Below are positions 8,161-16,388 of a DNA stretch of 16,899 nt, piece by piece. Positions within the stretch are counted from its first letter, which is position 1. The number at the start of each line of letters is the position of its first letter. The notes beneath the pieces are model-generated. The model worked only from the letters and a program-made list of their open reading frames with translations, was not told where the DNA came from and ran no database searches. The position numbers and the translations under genes are program-made. This DNA comes from Gonium pectorale. Lineage: Eukaryota > Chlorophyta > Chlorophyceae > Chlamydomonadales > Volvocaceae. Location: NCBI GenBank assembly GCA_001584585.1, contig LSYV01000049.1:915222-932120 (forward strand). Reading direction: 5' to 3'.

Positions 8161-9501
8161 CTAGCTCGGGCGACAAGTACCGTACCGTACCGGTGCGCGC
8201 GTTTGCTTACTTGACGGTATGAGGATGGGGCTACGACGGGTGGCCGTCAGGCAGGCAGGCTAATACTACAGCAGCCAGCAGCACCTCAGTCGGCATGCCC
8301 AGCGTCGTGGTACAGCGTGAGGACGGGTTTTGAGAATGCGTACATGGCGTCACAATCAAGTTGGAGGGACAGAGGCAAAGGGCAGACACACATTGATCAT
8401 GTGGCTTGCTTTGGAGGCACAGCCCCATCCATCCCCCGCTGCGGACCTGATGACCCATGAACGCTGCGGAAGGGCCGGTCACAGCCCAGCGGTCACAGCC
8501 CGGCCGTGGCATGGAGCCCTGCTGGCGCAGTGACGACGGCGGTTCGCTCCTGAGTGCAGGCACGCACTCTGCATCCGCCAGCGCGGTGTCGATGGACCGG
8601 TGCACGCGACGTCCATCCACCTACATGCATGAGCAGTGGCAGAGGGGCGGAAGACAAGCGGGGAGAAGGGACGGGTGGGGAAAGATGAAGAGAAGGGCGA
8701 GCCAGCCAGCGGGAAGGAGTGGCCGGCACCGTCACCCCAGCATTGCCATGCACATAGGCCCTGAACGACATCATCACTTTCGCGCTTACGCTCGTCGTAT
8801 GCGTTCTTCCTTTTCAACACCAGTACCAGAACCCTTCCCCACCCAGCCAACCAGCGAGGGGCGACCCCTGCCTCTCCCCTAGAGAGGCCTCTCACCATCT
8901 CCTCCCAATATCCCCTAAAGAGACCTCTCGCTTTCACCCCTCTCCTCATCTAACGGCGCCCGCGGGCCTACCGGTAGGCATAGGGTGCGCCCGATGAGGT
9001 TTGCCGGGCGGCATTCCACGGCATTAGAGAGGTTGTTGCACTGACCGGAAGTTCTCTACCAGCAGGACCTGGAGCGTATTGAAGAGGATTTGACCTTTGA
9101 GGATTTCGCAACTCCTGGTTGCGTCTAGAATACCGTCTGAGTGTGTGCCAAGTTCTGCGCCTATGAATAGGACGTGCGTTTGCGTGCGGCGACTCACGTT
9201 CAAACCCCCAAGCAACAGCGTCTCCAGCTCCTGCTAGCCAGCAGCCCGCATGGCTCTTAGCTATCTACTAACTTTGCCAGGCTACACCGGGCCCTGAGTG
9301 GTGAGCGCAGAAGACGACTACTTGAAGCATATTTCCGCCTTGGTCTTGACTTCACGACTGCTGAAGAGATCTTAAAGATGCATTTATCAACAAAGCGTGT
9401 CCACATAGTCGAGTGTCGGTTTGCAGGTCGCAGGCAGTCGACATCATCTGTGACGAAATGGAGAATGATACAAGAAAAGCAGCAGGACTTGCGGCCGCAG
9501 C
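8161..9501. other. Right part of the large intron/intergenic gap; coding remnants only
   Basis: No complete gene is seen. A strong-looking minus donor GTAAGC lies at 8208-8213, with no exon I can define before it. A minus ATG at 8296 starts MPTEVLLAAVVLACLPDGHP, signal-peptide-like, but stops two codons later; it could be an alternative first exon. On the plus strand, 9045-9128 reads EVLYQQDLERIEEDLTFEDF and then stops at TAG. This stretch has lower GC than the surroundings and may be an old mobile-element relic. Confidence 0.4.
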
Positions 9502-9548
9502 TTGAAAGGGCAAGGGGAGCCAGGCGGTGGGATCAACGGCCGCGGCCG
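9502..9548 (+). repeat. Direct repeat copy A (47 bp)
   Basis: Aligns without gaps to 9834-9880 at 43 of 47 positions. Both start TTGAAAGGGCAAGGGG and end ACGGCCGCGGCCG. It contains the left arm of the palindrome. Confidence 0.9.
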
Positions 9549-9571
9549 TTGATCCCACCGCCTGGCTCCCC
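9514..9571. repeat. 58-bp perfect palindrome
   Basis: Two 29-bp arms with no spacer, centred on CCGCGG between 9542 and 9543. The left arm starts GGGGAGCCAGGCGGTGGGAT and continues CAACGGCCG; the right arm is its exact reverse complement. The next pair (9513 and 9572) does not match. Confidence 0.97.
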
Positions 9572-9833
9572 AGTTCCGCGACGGAAGCAGCACGCTCAGC
9601 GGACCGGATCCAGGGAGCGCAGAGAGCGAGGCAGCGGCGACGGTGGTACCGGCGGCGGCGGCGGCGGGACGCAGGAGTGGCGCGGTCACGGCCGCGAGCA
9701 CGATATGGCCTATGGCGGCAGCGCCGGCCGCGCCCACGCTGGCCGCGCCCACGCTGCCGCTGCTACGGGTGGCGGTAGCGGCGGCGGCGGCGGTGATGAG
9801 AGCCGGCGGGATGAGCAGCACCACCGCTCCAGG

Positions 9834-9880
9834 TTGAAAGGGCAAGGGGATCGATGCGGTGGGATCGACGGCCGCGGCCG
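9834..9880 (+). repeat. Direct repeat copy B (47 bp)
   Basis: Partner of 9502-9548, 332 bp downstream. Here the palindrome is lost after GCGGCCG and the sequence goes straight into the 70-bp minisatellite. The pair probably marks the internal ends of a repeated element. Confidence 0.88.
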
Positions 9881-9881
9881 C

Positions 9882-10390
9882 CGCGCCCCCACATCCTGCC
9901 CACTCCCCTGAGACATTAGGTTTGCAACAGAAACCCTTCCCCGCATCACCCGCGCCCCCACATCCCGCCCCCTCGCCCTGCGCCATTGGGTTTGCAACAG
10001 GAACCCTTCCCCCTGCGTTACCCGCGCCCCCACATCTAGCCCCCTTGCCTTGAGCCCTTACGATGCGACGGAGGCCCTCCGCTCTCGTTCCTCGTGCCCC
10101 AGCACGCCCCGAGCCATTGGGTTTGCGACACGCATCCTATCCCGCGTTCCCCGCGCCTCCACATCCCGCCCCCTCGCCATGAGCCATTGGGTTAACGACA
10201 AGCACACCACCCCCACCTTCATCGCGCGCCGACACCCCGGCCCCTCGCCTAAGCCGTTGGGTTTTAACAGACCCCCTCCCCCCGCGTTTCCCACTCCCCC
10301 ACACCCCGCCTCCTCGTCCTGATCCATTGGGTTTGCGACAGGTACCCTCCATCCCCCGCGTTCCCCGCGCCCCCACATCCCGCCCACTAG
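9882..10390. repeat. Minisatellite with units of about 70 bp (7-8 copies)
   Basis: Copies of CGCGCCCCCACATCCCGCCC, a C-rich stretch, then the conserved core CCATTGGGTTTGCGACAGG and CCCTTCCCCCGCGTT. Starts are near 9882, 9951, 10023, 10080, 10152, 10224, 10292 and 10366, i.e. 68-74 bp apart. Copies differ by substitutions and small indels, and the fourth is the most diverged at its start. The CCATTGG core is an inverted CCAAT, which may be chance. Confidence 0.88.
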
Positions 10391-10760
10391 TTGCCTTCTT
10401 GCGTCGGTGGAAGCCGTCAGTAGCTGCAGGTTGGGCCTGTGGTGAGAGGGCTGTCGGTTTCAGGCCTGCGGCAGGAACCTGTAGAACATTGCCTGTAGCC
10501 ACAGCAGGTCGGGCCTGTGGTGAGTGTGGCTGTGGGTTTCAGGCCCGCAGCAGGACCTTTTCTGGACTTTCTGCACTTCTGCCTCTTGCTGCCTGCAAGG
10601 GCAGGGAGGGTTTCGGCTCTGTGTGTGCCGTGCGAGGGCGGTCGCTCCGTAGCAGACCTGTACCACTCGTGGTACAGGCCCAATGCACTCCCTCTTCTAT
10701 AGCCGATTCCTAACCAGCAGGCTGGCTAGTAATCTGCGGTCTCCAGCTCTGGCATTGTTA
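10391..10760. repeat. 78-bp duplication and a hairpin
   Basis: GCAGGTTGGGCCTGTGGTGA at 10426 recurs at 10504 (period 78), and both copies continue into GGTTTCAGGCC-GC-GCAGGA. Downstream, 10657-10678 forms a hairpin: CCTGTACCAC, a TC loop, and GTGGTACAGG. No coding function seen. Confidence 0.75.
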
Positions 10761-11014
10761 CGGTGTGTCACTCATGCGCTACTGGCGCAGAGTTTCAATG
10801 ACTAGGGCTTCAAAGGTCGGCAGTTCAAGTCAACAAACATGTGCTGGCCTGTCCTCCCCATGGCCGCTACCGGCTCACGTTGCCTCCTCCCCTCACGCTC
10901 CCTTGCCACAGATCGTGGGCACAGCGGGGCGCTACTGCAAGTGTCTGCCTGTGCATGCATGCATGCTACATGGGCCAAGCAGGCGCTGCTGGGCGTGGGG
11001 GGGGGGCGCCATCA

Positions 11015-11038
11015 CAGCTGTGGTGCTGGTGTGTTGAG
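11015..11038 (+). repeat. 24-bp sequence shared with 16338-16361
   Basis: CAGCTGTGGTGCTGGTGTGT-TGAG is identical at both sites, 5.3 kb apart. Both are preceded by a G-rich stretch and followed by an ACACTTA motif, which suggests fragments of one dispersed repeat family. Confidence 0.8.
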
Positions 11039-11104
11039 TTTCTGGTGCGACTGATGCCGCCTGTTGGCGTGGAGCGTTCGGTACACACTTATGGACTTTG
11101 AGCA

Positions 11105-11500
11105 CAATGCAAGGGTTTTGGTGTTTGGGTGTGCTGCATCACAAATTGCACCACGGTTTTGCTGGTGGTGTCATCATGGGTTTCTGTCCGTCCTGGTCTC
11201 CTGGAATGCTGCTTCTGGCAGGTATGGGGCTCTCCTGGACTGAATCCGCTGGTCAACCGCAGCCCTCAGCATGCGTGGCCGCTGCGGTCATGTTAGTCAG
11301 GTGGAGGGAGGCTTATCATGTGTCAGTGGTTGGGTGTGCTGTGCCGTGTTTCGGCGCTGCAGTGGCACTTTGGCCTGGCTTTTTGCCCAGCCCAGCTGCA
11401 TGAGCACGTCTTGTGGGTTATGGGGCTCCTAGGCTTGCTGATTATGCTGATCAGCCGCAGCCCTCGGCCTGCGTGGTCATTGTGGTCAAGGGGAGGTCGT
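11105..11500 (+). repeat. Degenerate tandem duplication of about 200 bp
   Basis: Matching blocks: TTGGGTGTGCTG at about 11124 and 11329; TATGGGGCTC at about 11223 and 11419; CCGCAGCCCTC within 11249-11280 and 11447-11478 (27 of 32 positions). At least two copies; the second is partly shuffled. Confidence 0.65.
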
Positions 11501-12960
11501 GCACGTATCCAGAACTGTCTGATGAGAGGTCCCATGTGCTGCGTCGTCAATGCGCGCCACTGCTGGGACAGAGCTTGGCAAGCAAGAGAGCACCCGCCTC
11601 CCTCACCCGTTCATGTGTGGCCGTTGTGGTGGCAGGCCACACGCCGCATGTAACATGCATGTTGGGACTTGCCACCAAAGTGCCGATACAGACCCAAACC
11701 GTGGCCACAATTGGCTCTGCAAGCGAATGCAGCACAACAACACGCCAATTGGAGGGCACGGCCCCAATGCATGCAACGACCCGCAACCTCTGCTGAAGTT
11801 CCTGCAAGACCTAGATGACGCCCTTGCCCAGCAATGCCCCACACCGTCCCCACGTCGGTGCGGCTGGGTCTATCTGGGCGCGGCGCGCACTGCACCTAGG
11901 GCAACTACAGCCAGAAACCAAATGCCAGCAAAGCTGCATGCTCTGTGGAGCGCTTGCCTTCATGCCAGAGCCCCATTGCACTCATGCGCAAGCACCGTAC
12001 CCGTCACGACCTGCGTTGATCTGAACGCCCTACTCGCCTACTACTCACGGTCCTGCCCATGCGTCACCCTCACAACCTGCTGATAGTTGGCGCCCACAGA
12101 ACTCATACCTCGGCCTTGAGGCTCCCGGCCTTCAGCAGTTCCCCACCAGCCGCCGGAGTATCTCAAAGTTGACCAGCCCAAAAGCTCAGAGAGGCAAGCT
12201 GTGTGCTGCAGATCACGGCACTCTGTGGCCTCTAACCGGGATGTCGGTCGCTCAGATTACTGGATAACGGTGCTGAAGCTCCTGGTAACCGAGCTGGTGA
12301 TGGCCTGGAACGTGAGAAAGACGGTGCCGGTCTTGGTCTTGGTTACCTGCTTATGTTCAGGTCAGCACAGGGGCCATGTGCAGGGCGCATAAAGAGTTGC
12401 CATGTGCTGGGTCGAGAGGGCTTCGCAGTTGTGTGCACCACAGACCTCTTGTACCCACCATGAAAAAGCCGTTGCCAAATGATTCTGCTGCATCACCAGC
12501 ATCATTGCTAGCAGCAGGCCTGTAGCCACCACTTCCCACGCTGAGCGGTCCAAACATGTTCGCGGGCACTCCTGTATTCGCCTGCGTCCAGTGTGTCAAG
12601 CACCACATGAAAAGCCAACCTTTCACCACCCCGCGTAAGCAGGTGCTGTGGGCTTGAGCCCCAGGTGCACAGACCTAAGAAAAGGGCTGGACCTCAGCTC
12701 TTCCCCACGGTTGCGGGACCCACCTGTACTTGCCACTGTATGGCAACGTGCCCACACCCCCTGGCTCACCGCGAATTCGACACTGCCACCCTCAGTCAAT
12801 GCCTTGGCCTGCTCGGGCCCACTTATCTTCTGGTTGCCGTCTGGCCCTGCGCAGGCGACCCACCACACTATGCACTGGTCTTGGACAGCAGGCCCAACCT
12901 CAAGCAACCCCTTGATGGACCCGAGCCCCTTGTTGACATTGCACATCACCCACCACACGT
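11500..12960. other. Gene-poor interval of the large intron/gap
   Basis: Both strands have only short, histidine/cysteine/proline-rich frames of shadow type. No convincing splice chain, repeat array or RNA gene was found. The plus strand may include further remnants of the element that ends near 13084. Confidence 0.35.
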
Positions 12961-12961
12961 G

Positions 12962-13084
12962 CTGACAACGTGCACCCAGGTAACCTCTGACTGCGCCCGT
13001 GTAAGCTTGCCCACGTGCGTCCGCTGCTCTGCCCACCGCCTATACGCACGTGACGCCACCGCTTTCCGTAACATGTGCAGGTGA
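12962..13084 (+). pseudogene. Possible C-terminal zinc-ribbon remnant of a TnpB/Fanzor-like transposon protein
   Basis: Plus frame: TTCTQVTSDCARVSLP, TCVRCSAHRLYARDATAFRN, M-C-R-stop. The C-V-R-C pair followed by R-L-Y-A-R-D-A-T-A-x-R-N-M matches the last zinc-knuckle pair and RD-x-x-A-x-x-N box at the end of IS605 OrfB/TnpB proteins and their eukaryotic Fanzor relatives, which are common in green-algal transposons. The first cysteine pair is not in canonical CxxC form, and no RuvC-like motifs are visible upstream, so it is at best a decayed end. Confidence 0.28.
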
Positions 13085-13352
13085 TGTGAGTGGCCCTTTG
13101 TATGTGGATCAGGGCCCCGAATCGTGTCCACACCCTGCGACACACTACCCAATACCCACCTGGCCAGATGTGTGCCACGTACAGCTTGGTCTTGTCCGGC
13201 GACGTGGCCCAAGCCAGCGTGCATCCTGCACGTCAAAATCCAGTGTGGAAGATAGCACCACGCCCAATCACAGCACAGCACATGCGTCCCGCACACGAGC
13301 TCGACGACCATTGACGCTACCCACCATTGTAGTCATGCATATGTCAACGCAC
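13085..13352 (-). other. Start of the large intron after exon 3
   Basis: Follows the donor GTGCGT (13347-13352) on the minus strand. No further exon or repeat recognised. Confidence 0.4.
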
Positions 13353-13671
13353 CTGTCAGCTGCGTGGTGACGTAAACACCTGCGCTGCTTTTAGGGCCAA
13401 TGTCAATCTCCGTGGTGTACTCTTTAGGGATTTCCCGCTTGCCAGAGTTGAACCTCACACGCTGGGCGTCAGGGACTCCCACCGATGGGTCGGTCGTAGC
13501 GTAGTTCCGGATGTCGTGATACTGGATGAGTTGAGCGTTGAGCTTGTTGCGTGCCACGGCCGTGTTTATGGCCGGTGTGCTGTGCTGCGTGTCCCAAGGG
13601 GTGGTGGCAGTGGCAGCGAAGATGTGAGAAGGGCCTAGGGTTAAGGACCATGCAAAACAGACATGAAGGCC
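13353..13671 (-). CDS. Exon 3: unrecognised secreted domain, second half
   Basis: Ends at a clear donor, ACA G|GTGCGT, phase 1. The frame contains ATATTPWDTQHSTPAINTAV, then VARNKLNAQLIQYHDIRNYA, then DAQRVRFNSGKREIPKEYTT and EIDIGPKSSAGVYVTTQLT. It is rich in N, I, Y, K and D and looks genuine, although the opposite strand is also open in one frame. The 5' boundary is provisional. A phase-0 acceptor CCACCAG at 13672-13673 fits either candidate donor of exon 2, but it adds a less convincing FAWSLTLGPSHIF segment. A second acceptor, CCCTAG at 13635-13636, needs a phase-1 donor that I could not find. No domain family recognised. Confidence 0.55.
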
Positions 13672-14445
13672 CTGGTGGCGCAAACCCCGGTGGGAAGCAC
13701 CCCGCATGCACCCCGTCATCAGGTTTCGTTGGTCGCTAACCCTGCCTGTCTTGTTCCCACAGCTGTCCCCAAAATGCATGGGCGCACTTTCCAGAGCCCA
13801 TGAGCCGCTTGCAACCACTCCCCAGGTCCCACCGAAATAGTCAAGACAGGAAGGCCAAACTGAAGGGTCTCGGGCCAGACGTTCAGCGACACGTCGAGGA
13901 GCATGTTGACCGGTGGGTAGACGCCGTGTTCGGTCCTGTAGGCTGCCCTAGCTGCAGCATCAAGGGGGCTAAGGGCCCCCATTGGGCCGGTCTGGACCGT
14001 TACGCTTTGGACGGTCTTCACGTAGTCTGCGTCGGAAGCAATCAGGCTGGGGGCGAAACCATCAGCGGCATCCCACGCGGCATCCACGGCGCGCTGATAT
14101 GCGCCGGTGTCTGCTTGGAAGGCAGCTGCTACAACAGGGCAATTCTCTGGCGGCTTCCTTCTCCCAGCAGCACCACCCAGCAGCTGGCGCGAGCTGTGAG
14201 CAAGGGGTTAAAAACTGCTTCAGGCAGGGGTCCGCTGGTCGGCCCGTGACAATGTGCCAACCCCAGTCCGCACCACCACGACCAGTGGGCAGTCCCTATC
14301 ACAATCTGCACATCCCCCAGTGCAGCCCCGGGGGTAGCCAGGCAGCCGCGCGTGCTTACCTGTGTGCGAGCTCTGTGCCATCGGCGAAGGCGCTGACTGC
14401 CAGCGCCAGGAGCAGCAGAACGTTCATAGTGTATGGACCGCGCAT
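13353..14445 (-). CDS. Secreted protein N-terminal region, three exons; probably the 5' part of the EGF/HYR gene
   Basis: Three minus-strand exons: 14360-14445 (signal peptide), about 13833-14193 (or down to 13788) and 13353 to about 13671. They give roughly 250-265 residues of a secreted domain I do not recognise. Exon 1 ends in phase 2 (AG|GTAAGC) and exon 2 starts with one completing base after a strong TTGCTCACAG acceptor, so that junction is firm. Exon 3 ends ACA G|GTGCGT in phase 1, the phase used by the EGF exons. I saw no TGTAA (algal polyadenylation signal) on the minus strand between this block and the EGF block in a by-eye scan. This supports one gene with a 5.2-kb intron, but only a transcript can prove it. 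A stand-alone secreted protein gene is the alternative. Confidence 0.6.
13833..14193 (-). CDS. Exon 2: unrecognised secreted domain, first half
   Basis: Starts after the acceptor TTGCTCACAG (AG at 14194-14195) with one base completing the split Ser codon from exon 1. It reads SRQLLGGAAGRRKPPENCPV, then an Ala-rich helix-like stretch (AYQRAVDAAWDAADGF), then a segment with PVNMLLDVSLNVWPETLQF and GLPVLTIS. Amino-acid use (balanced D, Y, N, V, W) and mostly G/C third positions are those of real coding sequence. The 3' boundary is uncertain. TCG|GTGGGA gives an end at 13833, AAA|GTGCGC an end at 13788, both phase 0. An RRK basic stretch near its start could be a processing site, but this is only a guess. 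No known family recognised. Confidence 0.6.
14360..14445 (-). CDS. Exon 1: start codon and signal peptide
   Basis: The first ATG is at 14443-14445 in the context TAAACAATG, with an in-frame TAA two codons upstream. A second in-frame ATG lies at 14425-14427. The peptide starts MRGPYTMNVLLLLALAVSAF and continues A-DGTELAH. That is a short basic n-region, an uninterrupted hydrophobic core, and an A-F-A motif giving a likely signal-peptidase cut after residue 21. The exon ends CAC AG|GTAAGC in phase 2. I chose the upstream ATG because of its A-rich start context and because it adds the positive n-region; starting at the second ATG would still leave a workable signal peptide. Confidence 0.7.
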
Positions 14446-15204
14446 TGTTTAGCGTGAACGAACCACACACTGCGACCGCACACGGCTGAACCGGGGCCGA
14501 ACGAAGTGCACGGGCGCAGTTTCAATGCAGCGCGCGCAAGTTCGTACCAAAATTTACAATGACTGTATTATTTACAATGACTGGTGTCCAAGCAGCACCG
14601 GGCACAAAGCAGGATTTGGAACTACTAGGCCGCGCAGAGGCTCGCAAACCCTTACAGGAACATTCAGGCACCCAACTAACCACCTACAAAAGAGCGGAAC
14701 ACGGGAGAGCAGTGGCATGATTGCGCAAGCAGTCGTGAGCCCATAGATAGCTCGGGGGCCCAACCTGCGAAGCGCTGGCTGTGATGGCCACTCGGCTGAC
14801 TCCAGGCACATGACCAGGGGCGTGAGTAAGGCGTGGAGGGGGCGGTGGTGGATATACCGTCGAGAAACAAACCCGGTGGGAGTGATCCCTCAGCAAGAGG
14901 ACATGTGCCATACTCCCCCCTTAACACACGCGATGGTGCATGATCACGCGTAAGCTTTACTTTTACTTTTTACAATCGAGTTGAACGGAAACCCCTCCCT
15001 GGCGCGCTCTAACCAGTAGACACTGGGCGCCAAAGGCAAGGCCTCTCGCGGGCCCTACACTGGGCCCTACATGAGCCTACATGCATCACATCATCTTGAT
15101 CTAACTGGCACTGGCCGTCCACGCTGCAGCCAGTCATTGACTTTCCAAAATTTGCTCGCTTTGCCCCCAAAAGCGGGGCGCCATGCACTGTATGATTGCA
15201 AATC
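14446..15204. other. Upstream region of the minus-strand gene
   Basis: Contains the 5' UTR of exon 1 and presumably its promoter. A 14-bp direct repeat ATTTACAATGACTG sits at 14552-14565 and 14570-14583. Read on the minus strand each copy contains TGTAA, the algal poly(A) signal, so the pair could instead be the 3' end of a minus gene lying further right. A third TGTAA on the minus strand lies near 14970. No convincing TATA box was found. No gene seen. Confidence 0.35.
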
Positions 15205-16388
15205 ATGAGCCCAAAGAGGCTTGGGCTGGTGTTGGCGGTCGCCAGTTTCATGTCGGTCACGCAAGCAAGTGTGTGCTGAGTTGGTCGCTGAGCTCCTCGA
15301 TGAAGGCACGCAGCCGGAGTTTGTGTACTTTGATGCTGTGTATGGGGAAAGGACCACACCCACACCGCGCGGCGCGGAGGCCGTGTCTGAGTGGCTGGAC
15401 GCCAGCTCCACTAGCCAATGCTTCCAGAGCGTCATGGAGTTCTCAGGCAGCTGCCCATACCATTGCCGGCCTCGCTACAATCAAACAGCAGTGCGGCACA
15501 GCTGCCATCTGCATCAGCGCCCGCTGCTATGCTGCAACACCAGCAGCCTCCAGCTTAGGGTGGCGTCCCGCCCCCCGCAGGCGGTGCGGAAGCCACCATC
15601 TCCTACCAGGCGATAGATAGAGGCAGGTCCTGCTACGCCGGCATGGATGGCGATAGATGTGCCTTCATGGCCGGGGGCGGTGGCGACAGCCGTGACTGCA
15701 AGCGCCGGTCGCCAAAGCAGGCATGGACCGCTTGCTGTTGAGCCTGGGCTGGACGGCTGGTGACAGGGGCCTCTCGCTGGTCTCGACCTGGGTGAGGGAC
15801 AGGACGCGGAGCAGGTTGGAGGGGCCGCTTCCGTTCCCCACGAACTGGGACTGCCATCCACCACCCATCAACCGTGCGCAATCCGTCCTGATACACATTT
15901 GCCACCATAACCTCGCAGCTACATCGTACGTTATGATGCAGCCAGGGACGGCAACGCCCCACCACTGGACGAATGGACAATCAATGGAGGCATTCGTGCA
16001 GCCTGGCCCGCCGCTGCAGCCACCACTGCTGGCGCCCCCCACCTGGCCAGCACTGCCAGGGCCCGCCATCACCAGCCAGGGCGACGGCGCAGCTGCGGTC
16101 GTGGTGGCAGTGGGCCCCCACCTGCACTGCTGCTGCGAGTTGGACTGCTCCCTGGAGCCCCGCCCACTGCTGGCCGAGCCCATCGTGGCCGGTGACTCCA
16201 GCGCCATTGGTGGCGACGCGCTGTCACTTGGGGCAGCTCCCGCGGCTGTGGTGGCGGGCTGGCCAGGGGCGCCCTGGCTGGCTGCCCGGCCGCTGCAGGG
16301 TGATGTGGCGGTGGTGTGGGGGCAGCCGCGATCTCATCAGCTGTGGTGCTGGTGTGTTGAGGTGCCAAAGCACACTTACACTTGAGGG
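15205..16388. other. Overlapping GC-rich open frames, coding strand unresolved
   Basis: Several protein-like frames overlap. Plus: a short frame from 15205, MSPKRLGLVLAVASFMSVTQ (signal-peptide-like, stops four codons later), and in another frame ELVAELLDEGTQPEFVYFDA continuing VYGERTTPTPRG. Plus 15723-16388 is open for 220 codons. Minus 15665-16207 is open for 180 codons and includes QSQFVGNGSGPSNLLRVLSL followed by TQVETSERPL, where nearly all third positions are G or C. Both strands have G/C-ending codons here, so composition does not decide. No family recognised. Confidence 0.3.
16338..16361 (+). repeat. 24-bp sequence shared with 11015-11038
   Basis: Exact second copy of the 24-mer in the large intron, near the end of the 220-codon plus frame. 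This hints that at least part of 15.7-16.4 kb belongs to a repeated element rather than a host gene. Confidence 0.8.

Larger units (their letters stand above)
9261..9911 (+). pseudogene. Open frame, possible remnant of a mobile-element protein
   Basis: Plus frame open from after TAG (9258-9260) to 9911. Only its first part looks protein-like: NFARLHRALSGERRRRLLEA followed by YFRLGLDFTTAEEILKMHL. This resembles the helical N-terminal region seen in some integrase-like transposases, but the resemblance is weak and from memory of the pattern only. From about 9480 the frame runs through the palindrome and low-complexity Gly/Arg sequence. A neighbouring frame over the same bases is also readable, so coding is not proven. 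Confidence 0.22.

Noticed and set aside
9444..9986. 180-codon minus frame, Ala/Pro-rich with hydrophobic stretches
   Set aside because: Low complexity, runs through the palindrome, and repeats the same peptide from repeat copies; no believable protein.
9882..10390. CRISPR-like array
   Set aside because: The units are diverged over their full length with no constant repeat/unique spacer pattern, and the context is eukaryotic; it is a minisatellite.
13624..13762. Plus-strand intron-like GTGAGA...TTCCCACAG, suggesting a plus gene
   Set aside because: The frame after the acceptor stops within about 25 codons, and the minus frames on both sides are much more protein-like.
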